From positions 55,033 to 119,032 of the forward strand of contig NZ_JAINWJ010000020.1 in NCBI RefSeq assembly GCF_021021415.1: a DNA stretch of 64,000 nt, given 5' to 3'. The DNA is from Martelella mediterranea (GTDB lineage Bacteria; Pseudomonadota; Alphaproteobacteria; Rhizobiales; Rhizobiaceae). Each line of letters opens with the position of its first letter. Within the stretch, counting starts at the first letter, position 1. Positions 38,144 through 48,327 of this stretch are shown here, piece by piece. A program made the translations under genes and the position numbers. A model generated the notes under the pieces. The model was not told the DNA's origin and ran no database searches. It saw nothing but the letters and a program-made list of their open reading frames with translations.

Positions 38144-39374
38144 TCCGCGTCTTCTCGTAGATATGGAAACCGCCATAGATCGCCGAACGGTCGAGCATGC
38201 CGAGTTCGTGCGAGCTCTGCTCGAGATAGCTCCATTGCCCGGCGGTTTCCGCGCCAAGCCGGCCTTCGATGATGCTTTTCTCGCCGGCGGTGCGGAAGAT
38301 CACCCGCGCGCCGGGCCGCGCGGTCCGGGTGATTTCGCTCCACAACGCGTTGATCTGCGCATCGTTCATCCAGTCCTGCGCGTCGAGCAGGACATAGCGA
38401 TCCACGCTTTCGGCGGACTTTCCGGCAAGCAGTTCGGTGAAGTTCGCATGATGGACCGTTGCGCGCTCGGCATTGGCGCGGATGGCCGGGAACGCCGCGG
38501 CCTGCAGATAGGTCGGCATCGGGCCATCGTCCGGATAACGCCGGGCAAAGGCCTGCCAGGCGAAGTAGTTCTCGTGGAGCGGAAACTGGCAGGCGAGCTT
38601 TTCCAGCCTTTGCCGCAGCACGGGGGCGAGCGTGCCGGTCTCGCTCGATTTCGCCAGCTCCTCATATTGCCGCGGCGGAATGCCGAGGCCGAAAAGCGAT
38701 GATTTCCGCGCCGTCGTCCAGCGGATCAGCGGCTTGTCGAACAGCGGCGCGATCCGCTCGTCGAAGAACCGGCGCTGTTCGCGCATGGAGCGCGCCTGCG
38801 TCAGTTCGGTGATATCGACGCCGTGAAGGCGGGCGACCAGATGACCGGCGCCGATGAACTGGCCGAGCAGGCCGGTGCGGTAGATGTTGCGCTCGAACAC
38901 CGAGATGCGCTTGCGGCCGAGGCCGTCGCGGCCTTCCCAGTAGCGCCGGGTTTCGGCATCGAGGTGCGGCGCGATGTGGGTCTCGTAGTCGCGCGCGCTG
39001 CCCTTCTCGCCATTGCCGAACAGGCGAAGCACGCCGGCATGGTCGGGCAGGTGCCGAAAGGCGGCGAGCTTCAGCCGGTTGAGCGCGATGTGGTGGGTAT
39101 TGAGATCGACCACGTCGATATGCTCGGGGCCCCGGCTGAGATAGGCGAGCACATTGCAGCCGCCCGAGCCGATCGTGACGACGCGATGACCGGGACCGAG
39201 ATCCATCGCTGCGATGTCGACGTCCGGGTCTTCCCAGATCTGCGGGTAGACGAGGCCGGAAAACAGCAGGCCGAAGAGCCGCTCCGAAAGACCTTCCCGG
39301 CTGAACGTCTTGTGTTGCAGCAGCGCCGATTTGAGTCGCCCGGTTTTGCCCCTGCCGTATTCGACTGCACTCAT
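38136..39374 (-). CDS. btaA: Diacylglycerol 3-amino-3-carboxypropyl transferase BtaA
   Basis: Transfers the aminocarboxypropyl group of SAM to diacylglycerol, the first step of DGTS synthesis. The 412-residue protein contains FGLLFSGLVYPQIWEDPDVD, the nucleotide-binding VTIGSGGCNVLAYLSRGP (about 64-81), and VLLDAQDWMNDAQINALW in the C-terminal half. Start ATG 39374 gives the family N-terminus; the open frame continues upstream without a start of the right type. btaB follows with overlap. A Pho box was looked for in the 112-bp gap upstream; no convincing one was seen. Confidence 0.94.
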   Translation of the reverse strand: MSAVEYGRGKTGRLKSALLQHKTFSREGLSERLFGLLFSGLVYPQIWEDPDVDIAAMDLGPGHRVVTIGSGGCNVLAYLSRGPEHIDVVDLNTHHIALNRLKLAAFRHLPDHAGVLRLFGNGEKGSARDYETHIAPHLDAETRRYWEGRDGLGRKRISVFERNIYRTGLLGQFIGAGHLVARLHGVDITELTQARSMREQRRFFDERIAPLFDKPLIRWTTARKSSLFGLGIPPRQYEELAKSSETGTLAPVLRQRLEKLACQFPLHENYFAWQAFARRYPDDGPMPTYLQAAAFPAIRANAERATVHHANFTELLAGKSAESVDRYVLLDAQDWMNDAQINALWSEITRTARPGARVIFRTAGEKSIIEGRLGAETAGQWSYLEQSSHELGMLDRSAIYGGFHIYEKTRNG

Positions 39375-39485
39375 CGCTTTCGCCCTCTGTCGCGCGCGGG
39401 CTTCACGCGCCGCGTCTTCGAGCAGGGCTAGCGCCGTTGTGCTACGCTTTGATGACGATGAGGGGCTGATCCACAACCAGGCGCT

Positions 39486-40130
39486 TCAGGCGGCGTCCTT
39501 GTTGCGGAAGCGGGCGGAGACCCGCGGCAGGCCGGACCGCAGCAGCCGGGCGACGCGCTCGCGCCGGGCGGCATACTGGCGCTGGTTGAGCCGGGCAAGG
39601 ACCGGTCGCGCGAAGGCGGCGTAGAGCAAAAGAGCCGAGACGCTTGCCGCCAGATGGGCGATCGCGAGTATCTTCGCCGTTTCGAGCGTGGCGGTCGACG
39701 CGCCGATAAAGAGCACCAACACAGCGGCGGCAAGCGCCGTTTCGCGGACGGCGCCGTCGCGACAGCGCATGCCCTGCCAGATGCTCCGCAAAGGCTGCGG
39801 CTTAGCGATGTTGTCATTGTCGGCGCCGGGGAAGGGACGTTTGAGGCCGGAAAAGCCTTTCAGCACCGCGATCACGATCACCACGCAGGCGACGATCCGC
39901 GCAAGCGCCATGCCGCTCGGCATCACGCTGACAAACGCCATGGTCGCCGCAAGGCCGATGCCAAAAAACACGGCGCGGGCGAGCAGGATGCCGAGGCCGA
40001 CCGCCGGCAGGGCCTTCAGCCCGCGCTGATAGCGCCTGTCGGCGAAATCCAGCATTCGACCCGAAGGCAGAGAGAAGAGCAGGAAAACGAGCGCGGCGTA
40101 CGCCGCCGCGATACCGATACTCAAGGGCAT
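39486..40130 (-). CDS. Integral membrane protein of unknown function
   Basis: A 214-residue protein with hydrophobic segments at about 1-22, 48-70, 76-97, 140-162 and 163-185, and a basic Arg-rich C-terminal tail. Start ATG 40130 directly follows GGAGG; upstream in-frame starts reach into the gap before pfp. It lies between pfp and btaA on the same strand, 112 bp from btaA, so co-regulation is possible but not shown. No family recognised. Confidence 0.75.
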   Translation of the reverse strand: MPLSIGIAAAYAALVFLLFSLPSGRMLDFADRRYQRGLKALPAVGLGILLARAVFFGIGLAATMAFVSVMPSGMALARIVACVVIVIAVLKGFSGLKRPFPGADNDNIAKPQPLRSIWQGMRCRDGAVRETALAAAVLVLFIGASTATLETAKILAIAHLAASVSALLLYAAFARPVLARLNQRQYAARRERVARLLRSGLPRVSARFRNKDAA

Positions 40131-40174
40131 TCCTCCATCCGCAATGATTATAAAAACCCTCGCGGCGGAAAAGG

Positions 40175-41389
40175 TCAATCGGCGGGAGCGATTTCCTGAC
40201 CGATTTCCTCCATTGCGGAGATGAACCACGGCGTTTCGATATCGAAGCTGCCGCCGCCCTTGATCCGGTCGAATTCGATCGTGCGCAACTGTCCGCTGCG
40301 TTCGACATCATGGCCGGTCACGCCCGACACGCCGTCCAGCGCGCTTTCCACGGCGAGATCGACCATCGAGTGGATCAGCCGCAGATCGTCATTGTTGGCC
40401 GGGGCGGAGCGGGCGTAATAGCCGGATTTCTGCACCATGGCGCGCTCGGCGCCGAGCAGCGCGGCGAACTGCTTGGCGAACCAGTCGCCGACATTGATGG
40501 TGTCGAGCTTGACATGGCCGAAGGCGTCGCGGGTGACCTCGGCGCCGGACGCCTCACGCTCGGCGACGATCGCGTCGAGGCAGGCCCCTTCGGAAACGAA
40601 CAGTGAAACCGTGCCGTTTGCATCCATCACCTGCTTTAGGCGCGCGGCTTCCTGTTCCAGGTCGAAGGCGGTTTCCGGCAGATAGACGCCGTCGATCATC
40701 TTCATCGCCCGGTTCATCAGCATGCCGTCAACGAATTCGACCGACTTGATCCGGTCGAGATAGGCGCGCGCGGTCGCCGCCGTCAGCCAGCCGCAGCTCC
40801 GGCCCATCACCTCGTGGATGATCAGGGTGCGGGGCGCGGCACTCTGCTCGTTGGAGATATTGTCGAAAAAGGCCGCGCCATATTCGGCCGCGGTCCAGGC
40901 GCCGAGCGTCTGGCGGATCGGCTTGACGTCGTTGTCGACGGTCTTCGGCAGGCCGACCACGGTGAGATCGTAACCGTTGGTCTTGAGATAGGCGGCGAGA
41001 TCGGCCGCGGTGGTGTTGGTGTCGTCGCCGCCGATCGTGTGGAGAATGGTGATGCCGTCCTTCGTCAACTGCTCGGCGGCGACCTGCAGCGGATCGGCGC
41101 CGGCGGGCACAAGGCCGCGCTTTTCGCAATCCTTGCGGTTAGTCAGCTTCACCCGGCTGTTGCCGATCGGCGAGCCGCCGAACTTGTGCAGAAGATGGGC
41201 CTGCTGGCGGATATTCGGCGTGATCGCCATGCTGTCGCCGGTCAGGAGCCCGGCATAGCCGGAGCGATAGGCGATGATCTGGGTATCGGGCGCAATGTCC
41301 GAATAGCGCTCGATCAGCCCGCCAACGGCGGAGGAAAGGCAGGGGGCAAGCCCCCCGGCGGTGAGCATGGCGACTTTGTGCTGGGACAT
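40175..41389 (-). CDS. pfp: Pyrophosphate-dependent phosphofructokinase
   Basis: Interconverts fructose-6-phosphate and fructose-1,6-bisphosphate using PPi instead of ATP, so it can run in both directions. The 404-residue protein has GGDDTNTT at about 120, where the second Asp of GGDD is the mark of PPi-type enzymes, PKTVDND with the catalytic Asp, MGRSCGWL, and the C-terminal substrate site SGYYARSAPAN. Start ATG 41389 follows AAAGAGGT; an in-frame start at 41422 is not preferred. Rhizobia often lack an ATP-PFK and rely on Entner-Doudoroff flux. Confidence 0.93.
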   Translation of the reverse strand: MSQHKVAMLTAGGLAPCLSSAVGGLIERYSDIAPDTQIIAYRSGYAGLLTGDSMAITPNIRQQAHLLHKFGGSPIGNSRVKLTNRKDCEKRGLVPAGADPLQVAAEQLTKDGITILHTIGGDDTNTTAADLAAYLKTNGYDLTVVGLPKTVDNDVKPIRQTLGAWTAAEYGAAFFDNISNEQSAAPRTLIIHEVMGRSCGWLTAATARAYLDRIKSVEFVDGMLMNRAMKMIDGVYLPETAFDLEQEAARLKQVMDANGTVSLFVSEGACLDAIVAEREASGAEVTRDAFGHVKLDTINVGDWFAKQFAALLGAERAMVQKSGYYARSAPANNDDLRLIHSMVDLAVESALDGVSGVTGHDVERSGQLRTIEFDRIKGGGSFDIETPWFISAMEEIGQEIAPAD

Positions 41390-41505
41390 CGGACCTCTTT
41401 CCTGACTTCGGCTTTGCGCCATGGATGCGTCAGCCGCGCCGGGGTGTAAAGACCGTTCAGCAATAAAATCGGTTTGACGGACCGGCGTTCAACCGGAAAC
41501 GAAGG

Positions 41506-41536
41506 ACGGACGCGAGCGGAGATCGTTCGCGTCCGT
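41506..41536. terminator. Stem-loop after the autotransporter gene
   Basis: ACGGACGCGAGCG and CGTTCGCGTCCGT form a 13-bp stem (one G-U or mismatch) around GAGAT, 35 bp beyond the autotransporter stop on the minus strand. The following minus-strand bases are not a T-run. Confidence 0.55.
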
Positions 41537-41570
41537 GTGACCGGAACGGGCATGTGCTACGCGGCGAGCG

Positions 41571-44500
41571 TCACCACCTGACCTTCAGCCCGACATTGCC
41601 GCCATAGCCATATGAGCCGGTGTTGAACCCGGTGGAGGCGGTGAGTTCGGCGAAGGCTGAGTATTGCAGCTTGCCCGCCTGCCAGTCGATCGAGCCGCCG
41701 AAGCCGATTTCGCCGGTGAAATCGTTGGGTTCCGAGGAGAAGTCGAGCACATCGGTGACCGTTGCCGTGGTCTCGCCGAGGAACTCGTAATAGAGGTTGG
41801 CGAGGCCGTAGACATTGGCCGCGCGCGCCTGGCCGTTGATATCGGTCCAGGCGCTTTCCTTCTCGATTGAGAGGCCGACGCGCCCGAGCAGGCTCTGGCC
41901 GTTGTCGAAGTCGACATCGTCGGAATAGGCGCCGGTGAAGCTGTCGACGGAAACCGAGGCGAAGGAAAGCTGGGCCTGCGGGGTCAGCGACAGGCCGTCG
42001 CCGATGCCGAAAGCCTGCCCGGCCTCCAGCGACAGCGCGTAGCCGAAGGCGTCGCTGTCGTCGGGGGAAAGCGGCAGGTCATCGGCCTTCAACTCGCTCG
42101 AATACCAGGTGAGGGCGGCCTGGGCGTCGGTATAAAAACCGTTTGCGCCGAACCATGTCAGCGTGCCGCCGAAACCGTAGCCATCGGGATGGATCTTGCT
42201 GTCGCCATAGCGCGAATGCACCTTGGCCTCGCCGGTCTGGTAATGGGCGGTGATGCCGCCGATGAGCGCGCCGGCTTCACTGTCGAGGAACAGGCCATCG
42301 AGCCCGGTCTGCATCTCGAAGCTCGACATGTCGTAGTCATAGCCGGTGGTGGAGGATTGCGGATTGAAATGATCGAACCCGCCGCCGACGCGCCCCCAGA
42401 CGGCATCGAGCGCCGGCCCCGCGGTAATCGCCTCGCCACCCTCATAGCGCCCGCCGGAACGCGTCTTGAGCGAGGGCAGGCGGGTCATCTCCAGAAGCGC
42501 GGATTGGTATGCCTCGTAGAGGGGAACGTAGGGTTGAAGCACAACGCCTGCATCTATCAGTTCGCGCAGAGATGCGTGCCGCACGAAATCACGGTTCAGA
42601 CGCGCTGCCGCTTCATCGGTAGTGGCTGGCACGAGGAAGAAACCCAGGTCTCCGCCATAGGATCCATAGCGGAGCTGATATGAGAATGCGCCTGCTGCCA
42701 CGTCGGTCAGCAGTTCAAATGAGGAAGGCGATACACTTTGCGACGTGACGATGAGCTGCACCGGGAACGGCCATGTGGGCGCCTCGCCGACCTGGTGAAC
42801 GAAGACGGAAGTCGCTCCGGAGACATCGAAGCCTCCGATCCAGAACTGGTCGCTGACTCCTGCTTTCAAATCAGCATCCAGAGCCAGAAGCCCATTGTGG
42901 CCGGCATAATCTGTCGTATGCACGGCTCCGTAGCTTATTCCATCCACCAGGGTGATTGTTCCGCCGTCACTTTCAATCTTGCCCAGGACAAAAAGCTCGA
43001 TTCCGCCCAACTGGCTCAGGGTCGCTCCCTCTTCCATCAGCGTGACATTGGAAACCAGGGTCACCGCGCTGCTGCCCGTCAAGGGGGCGGCTGAAAGCGA
43101 ACTAGCCGCCCCGACGTAGATATCACCATATTTGGCGTTTCCGGTTTTATCCATGGTGAGGACAACGGGGCCTTCGCCGGTGAAGGTGACCTTTGCGCCG
43201 CCGGAAATGTGCATCGATTCCCAGTTTCGGATGTTCGATCCGTCGATCAGATATTCCGAGTTCCCCGAGATGTTAAACGTATCGGAACCGGGGCCTCCGT
43301 CAAAAATGTTGCTATCGATAACCAATTTCTGGTCCAGGAGGGCAATGGTGGCCGAATCCAGTCCGTCCTGGCCATAGAAATTACCGTTGAAGACGCCGCC
43401 ACTCCAGATGAAACTGTCATTGCCCGGATTGGTGACGTCATATGGGGTGCCGCGAAGACTGTCATAATCGCCGTAAACATTGCCGGTCAAAGTTCCGCCG
43501 GAAAGTGTGAAGGAGGACGGTCCCCCGCCAAGCATGACGTCACCGGTTACCGTGCCGGCGGTGCTGACCAGCATCTGATTGTCCGGAGCATCATTGAGGT
43601 TGATGATGGAATAATACGCGTTGGATGCATCCAGGGTCATTTGTGAGCCGATGGTGATTGAGGTCGTTACACCCGACGCCGAAGACTTATCCGGCATAGT
43701 GGGCCCGCTGATCGCAACGCCGTAGCCCTCGTGCACGCCTTTGTAATCGACGGTGAGATTTCCGCTTGTCAGATCAATCGTCGTGGTTGTGTCATCGTTC
43801 ACGTAAGCCAGGATTCCATTTGCATTAGTAGCGGTTATCGTGCCTCCGCTTACCGATATCTTATTGTTCAACCCGGGAGTATTTTTGCTTGGTATGTAGA
43901 TAGCCGACGAATCGACGATTAGCTCGCCGGTCACATCCGGGCCAGCCGCAGTCACGTGGAGCGTGCCGCCTGTCATGGAAATCGTCGAATCGCCGAAAGC
44001 ATTAAAGGTTTCGAAATCCTGAGTCATCAGGCCGTATGCTTCAGCGCCTGTGACAATAACCTCGCCTCCGCTCATGGAAACCGTTGCCATGCTGCCGCCA
44101 AAGCTGACCGCCTGTGCGCCAATCATCAATGGTCTTTGTGAAGGGATGCCTACGGCAGAGATGGTGCCGCCTTTGATGGTAACGGAAGAGTCTTCCTCTT
44201 TAGCGAAGGCCGATAATGCCGCGTTTATTTGGCTGTCGGTCACAGTATAGTACAAAGTCCCCCCATTGAATTCGATAGTGGCGGTACCTGCACGATCCAC
44301 ATCCAAGAGAAGGGCAGTTTCCAGATAAGTCTCTCCCGATGTATTGTCGATGACGATCTTGTTGGTGCTGCCGGCTAGGTAAGTGGAATCTGAGAAGATA
44401 CCGATAAAGACGTTAGGAGATGACCTTATAGTCGCGCCGTCGATGTGAATTGACGAGTGGGTAGCGGCCCCGTTCCCACCAACGTCCAAAGCGATGACTT

Positions 44501-45326
44501 CGTCAAAACCGTCATCCTCGAAAACATCGTATAGATAAGTCAACGTTCCTCCAGTGAGTGATATTGAAAAATCTCCGCCGTCGGACACGGCGATGATGCC
44601 TCCGGTAATCTCTCCCCCCGAGATATCGATGGAGCCATCGATGCCGCGTGCCTCGACAATTCCGGCGACGTTCCCCGCGGTCATGGATAGGTTGGCTGCT
44701 CCCGAGCCGGTATTATTGGCCAGAATGGCTGTTTTGCTGTTCTCCGCCTCAATCGAGGCGTTTCCTGTAATATTGACAAACGCATCCCCGCTCCCTTGAG
44801 CCAGAGCTGTTACGGCGTTGTTGATGCCAGTTACGGAAATGGTCCCGCCCTGGATGTTGGCGACGGCATTGCCGCGGCCGGTCGTTGTGGCGGTCAGGGG
44901 ACCTGTGATCATGCTGGATGTGTTGCTCGTTCCTGGATTGATATCCAAGGTTGCGTCGGTGTTCACCGAGATCGCGTTGATCTGGCCTTCAAGGCTTTTG
45001 TACGACGTGGCGGTGATCGTCGCTGGCGCCGTTCCCAAAACGATCGCGCCGACATTGATGTCGCCGTGCACGACCAGAGCTGAATCATCAAGGACGAGCT
45101 CAAGTCCTTCCTGATAGGTGATGGCGTTGAACTCGGAACCAGTCGAGCCGTCACAATAGACGGTTCTGCTCGGCGGGCCGCACTCATCGATGGCCCATGC
45201 GTCTCTCGCGCTGAGCGAAGTTGATACTGCCGCAATAGCAAGCGCTGATGTCGCTGCGATCAGAACCTGCCGGCCGTGGCGTTCGACCTTGTTGTGTCCG
45301 TTGTAACCCGTGGGTGGCTCACGCAT
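41571..45326 (-). CDS. Type V autotransporter with beta-helix passenger
   Basis: A 1251-residue secreted surface protein. The N-terminus is long and polar before the hydrophobic core (signal about 1-45, cleavage near DAWA), as in extended-signal autotransporters. The passenger (about 47-920) is made of repeated short strands such as ISMTGGTLH, ISVSGGTITA and SISGGEITGG, a right-handed beta-helix pattern. The C-terminal 277 residues (from AVWGRVGGGFDHF, about 975) form the 12-strand barrel domain and end in Trp. The passenger DNA is clearly less GC-rich than the barrel DNA. ATG 45326 follows GGAGGG. Function of the passenger (adhesion, biofilm) is not deducible. Confidence 0.92.
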   Translation of the reverse strand: MREPPTGYNGHNKVERHGRQVLIAATSALAIAAVSTSLSARDAWAIDECGPPSRTVYCDGSTGSEFNAITYQEGLELVLDDSALVVHGDINVGAIVLGTAPATITATSYKSLEGQINAISVNTDATLDINPGTSNTSSMITGPLTATTTGRGNAVANIQGGTISVTGINNAVTALAQGSGDAFVNITGNASIEAENSKTAILANNTGSGAANLSMTAGNVAGIVEARGIDGSIDISGGEITGGIIAVSDGGDFSISLTGGTLTYLYDVFEDDGFDEVIALDVGGNGAATHSSIHIDGATIRSSPNVFIGIFSDSTYLAGSTNKIVIDNTSGETYLETALLLDVDRAGTATIEFNGGTLYYTVTDSQINAALSAFAKEEDSSVTIKGGTISAVGIPSQRPLMIGAQAVSFGGSMATVSMSGGEVIVTGAEAYGLMTQDFETFNAFGDSTISMTGGTLHVTAAGPDVTGELIVDSSAIYIPSKNTPGLNNKISVSGGTITATNANGILAYVNDDTTTTIDLTSGNLTVDYKGVHEGYGVAISGPTMPDKSSASGVTTSITIGSQMTLDASNAYYSIINLNDAPDNQMLVSTAGTVTGDVMLGGGPSSFTLSGGTLTGNVYGDYDSLRGTPYDVTNPGNDSFIWSGGVFNGNFYGQDGLDSATIALLDQKLVIDSNIFDGGPGSDTFNISGNSEYLIDGSNIRNWESMHISGGAKVTFTGEGPVVLTMDKTGNAKYGDIYVGAASSLSAAPLTGSSAVTLVSNVTLMEEGATLSQLGGIELFVLGKIESDGGTITLVDGISYGAVHTTDYAGHNGLLALDADLKAGVSDQFWIGGFDVSGATSVFVHQVGEAPTWPFPVQLIVTSQSVSPSSFELLTDVAAGAFSYQLRYGSYGGDLGFFLVPATTDEAAARLNRDFVRHASLRELIDAGVVLQPYVPLYEAYQSALLEMTRLPSLKTRSGGRYEGGEAITAGPALDAVWGRVGGGFDHFNPQSSTTGYDYDMSSFEMQTGLDGLFLDSEAGALIGGITAHYQTGEAKVHSRYGDSKIHPDGYGFGGTLTWFGANGFYTDAQAALTWYSSELKADDLPLSPDDSDAFGYALSLEAGQAFGIGDGLSLTPQAQLSFASVSVDSFTGAYSDDVDFDNGQSLLGRVGLSIEKESAWTDINGQARAANVYGLANLYYEFLGETTATVTDVLDFSSEPNDFTGEIGFGGSIDWQAGKLQYSAFAELTASTGFNTGSYGYGGNVGLKVRW

Positions 45327-45548
45327 TGTTCTTTCCCTCCGTTGTTCTGTCTTGGAGAGAGAGTGCGAGAACTGGGAAAGGTTACAATCTAACAGGTAGT
45401 AAAAATATGAAATGCAACCCTGTTATAGCGTGCGTCCTGATGTATTTTGGCAACAATTTTAGGTTGTGTCGGCAATGCGTCGATCCGCTCACTGAACCGC
45501 CGGTCTTTGACGAGGACGTGTGGGCTGTTCCGAAAACAGCGATGATGA

Positions 45549-47378
45549 CTAGGAAAGCACACGCGCCTGCGCCAGCGGCTGCTGCACCAGCGGCGGGAAA
45601 TCGGCCGGGGTGATGGTTTCCTTGTCCAGCAGCATGCGGGCGCCGTCGTCGAGGTCCTTGCGGCGCTGGTTCAGGACTTCCTTGGCGCGGTCATAGGCCT
45701 CGTCGATCAGCTTGCGGATGGCGAGGTCGATCTCGCGGGCAGTGACGTCGGAATAGTCCTTGGCGCCGCCCATGCCGGGGGCCTCGGGCATATATTGCGC
45801 GCGCTTCTGTTCCAGCGCCGCCTGGCCGATATCCGGGTCCATGCCGAAGCTCATCACATATTGCCGGGCGATGTCGGTGACGCGGGCGAGGTCGTCGGAG
45901 GCGCCGGTGGAGATTTCGCCGTAGACGATGTCTTCCGCGGCGCGCCCGGCGAGCAGCACCACCATGCGGTCGCGCAATTCGCCTGCGGTGATCAGGAACC
46001 GGTCCTCGGTCGGGCGCTGCATGGTGTAGCCGAGCGCGCCGATCGAGCGCGGGATGATCGAGATCTTGTGCACCGGATCGGTCTTGGGGAGCGCGGCGGC
46101 GGCCAGGGCATGGCCCATTTCGTGGAAGGCGACGCGTTCGCGTTCGTCCGGGTTCAGCAGGCGGCCGCGCCGTTCGGAGCCGGCCACCGTGCGTTCCACC
46201 GCCTGGGTGAAATCCTCCATCGTCACCTTCTCGCCGCCGCGCCGTGTGGCGAAGATCGCGGCCTCGTTGACGAGATTGGCGAGATCGGCGCCGGAAAAGC
46301 CCGGCGTCAGCGCCGCGACCTGGCCGGCGTCGACATCCTCGGCAAGCCGGATCTTCTTCATGTGGACGGCGAGGATTGCCTCGCGTCCTCCCCGGTCGGG
46401 CCGGTCCATGACGACCTGACGGTCGAAGCGGCCCGCGCGCGTCAGCGCCGGGTCTAGCACTTCCGGCCGGTTTGTGGCGGCCAGAATGACGATGCCGGCA
46501 GCGGGATCGAAACCGTCGAGCTCGACCAGAAGCTGGTTCAGCGTCTGCTCCTTCTCGTCATTGCCGCCCATGCCGAAGGAATTGCGGGCGCGGCCCAGCG
46601 CATCCAGCTCGTCGATGAAGATGATGCAGGGCGCCATCTCGCGGGCCTGCTTGAACAGATCGCGCACGCGCGCGGCACCCACGCCGACGAACATTTCGAC
46701 GAATTCCGAGCCCGAGATCGAGAAGAAGGTGACGCCGGCCTCGCCCGCGACCGCCTTGGCGATTAGCGTCTTGCCGGTGCCGGGCGGGCCGACCAGAAGC
46801 AGGCCCTTGGGAATATGCGCGCCGAGCCTGCCGTATTTTTCGCGTTCTGTGAGGAAGGAGACGACCTCCTTGAGTTCCACCTTGGCCTCGTCGGCGCCGG
46901 CGACGTCGTCAAAGGTCACGCCGGTGTCGCGCTCGACATAGATCTTGGCCTTGGACTTGCCGATATTCATCATGCCGCCAAGGCCCATGCCCTGCTTTTC
47001 GGCGAACTTGCGGAAGAACCATGCCCAGATCGCGAAGAAGATCACGATCGGTAGCACCCAGGAGAGGATCTGTGTCAGAAGCGAATGATCGGGAACGCCG
47101 GTGACATCCACCTTGTACTTGTCGAAATCGACCGCCAGTTCCTGCGGCACGCGGTAGGTGACGAAATATTCCTTGCCGTCCACCGCCGTCTTGAACTTGC
47201 CCTCGATCGTGTTTTCGGCGATCGCGACCGACTGGACCTCGCCCTTTTCGATATAATTGATCATCTCGGAATAGCTGATCCGCGCGACGTCGCGCGACGT
47301 AAACCAGAGCTGAAACCCGATCACGATCAGGAAGGCCACCAGAAAATAGCCAAGGTTGAATGTATTCTTGCGTTCCAT
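45549..47378 (-). CDS. ATP-dependent zinc metalloprotease FtsH (second copy)
   Basis: A 609-residue FtsH paralogue: membrane helix at about 9-26, periplasmic part, second helix at about 103-122, Walker A GPPGTGKT at 197-204, Walker [10 protein letters not shown], and zinc site HEMGH at 419-423. It is clearly diverged from the copy at 6973-8913 (different periplasmic domain and C-terminus), so it is a separate clade, not a recent duplicate. Start ATG 47378 gives the [12 protein letters not shown]-terminus; the open frame runs further upstream without likeness. A TTGCCT-N18-TATAGA promoter-like pair precedes it. Confidence 0.93.
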   Translation of the reverse strand: MERKNTFNLGYFLVAFLIVIGFQLWFTSRDVARISYSEMINYIEKGEVQSVAIAENTIEGKFKTAVDGKEYFVTYRVPQELAVDFDKYKVDVTGVPDHSLLTQILSWVLPIVIFFAIWAWFFRKFAEKQGMGLGGMMNIGKSKAKIYVERDTGVTFDDVAGADEAKVELKEVVSFLTEREKYGRLGAHIPKGLLLVGPPGTGKTLIAKAVAGEAGVTFFSISGSEFVEMFVGVGAARVRDLFKQAREMAPCIIFIDELDALGRARNSFGMGGNDEKEQTLNQLLVELDGFDPAAGIVILAATNRPEVLDPALTRAGRFDRQVVMDRPDRGGREAILAVHMKKIRLAEDVDAGQVAALTPGFSGADLANLVNEAAIFATRRGGEKVTMEDFTQAVERTVAGSERRGRLLNPDERERVAFHEMGHALAAAALPKTDPVHKISIIPRSIGALGYTMQRPTEDRFLITAGELRDRMVVLLAGRAAEDIVYGEISTGASDDLARVTDIARQYVMSFGMDPDIGQAALEQKRAQYMPEAPGMGGAKDYSDVTAREIDLAIRKLIDEAYDRAKEVLNQRRKDLDDGARMLLDKETITPADFPPLVQQPLAQARVLS

Positions 47379-47615
47379 GGCGCGAAGTCTCCCGGTCAAG
47401 CGTCCCTGCCAATGTCTATAGCCACCCGCTTGCCGGGCAGGCAATCGGAAAAGGCGGGCGCGGTGCGGGAGCGCGTGCGGGATGGGGCGAAAATGTCGCA
47501 GCGCGATCACGGAAAATTTCTGATTGAACCGGTCGGTTCGACTTGCATGCGCCGCCGTTTTTGTCCAATCTGGCGATTCTTGAGAAGGCGGGTCGCACCG
47601 CCGGGAGCCTGTTGA

Positions 47616-48326
47616 ATGTCATTCTGGGAAAAACTGGTCCGTTTCGTCAGCCAGTCCACCGGCAACGTCCTTTCGGGCGTGGTCGAGGCCGTGCGCACGC
47701 TGTTCGAGGGCGACCCCGAAACCCGCCGCCAGGTGGCGTTTTCCGTGTCGCTGATCGCGCTTTCGGCGAAGATGGCGAAGGCCGACGGATTCGTGACCAT
47801 GGAAGAGGTTGCCGCCTTCCACGAGATTTTCGAAATCCCGGAGGAAGAGCGCGTCAACGTCGCCCGGCTCTATAATCTCGCCCGGCAGGATATCGCCGGT
47901 TATGACGCCTATGCGCGCAAGCTGAAAGGACTCTGCTCGGATGGCGAGGAAGGCTGCCCGCTGCTGGAAGAGGTGATTGACGGCCTGTTCCACATCGCCA
48001 AGGCCGACGGCAATATCCACGACAAGGAGCTGGATTTCCTGGCCCATGTCGCCGAAATCTTCGGCATCAGCGAGGCCCGATTCCAGACCATCTGCGCGCG
48101 CCACATGGATTTGGGCGAGCGCGACCCTTACGGCGTGCTCGGCGTCTCCCGCAATGATGACTTCAAGACCATCCGCAGCCGCTATCGCGCGCTGGTGGCC
48201 GAAAACCATCCCGACCGGCTGATCGCGCGCGGCGTTCCGAAGGAATTCCACGCCGCCGCCAATGATCGCATGGCCCGCATCAATGCGGCCTATGAGGCGA
48301 TCGAGCGCGAATTGAAGGCGGCGTGA
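47616..48326 (+). CDS. DjlA-like TerB/J-domain co-chaperone
   Basis: A 236-residue protein with an N-terminal TerB-like helical domain (about 40-150, AKADGFVTMEEVAAFHEIF and HIAKADGNIHDKELDFLAHV repeats) and a C-terminal J domain (about 166-236) with the essential HPD in VAENHPDRL. The N-terminus FWEKLVRFVSQSTGNVLSGVVEA is weakly amphipathic, not a clear membrane anchor as in DjlA. Probably recruits DnaK. Start ATG 47616 has no strong ribosome-binding site. Next gene begins 1 bp after it. Confidence 0.88.
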   Translation: MSFWEKLVRFVSQSTGNVLSGVVEAVRTLFEGDPETRRQVAFSVSLIALSAKMAKADGFVTMEEVAAFHEIFEIPEEERVNVARLYNLARQDIAGYDAYARKLKGLCSDGEEGCPLLEEVIDGLFHIAKADGNIHDKELDFLAHVAEIFGISEARFQTICARHMDLGERDPYGVLGVSRNDDFKTIRSRYRALVAENHPDRLIARGVPKEFHAAANDRMARINAAYEAIERELKAA

Positions 48327-48327
48327 T

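Noticed and set aside
39375..39485. Possible Pho box upstream of btaA
   Set aside because: Only a weak TCATCGTCAT-like stretch is present; it lacks the two spaced CTGTCAT repeats.
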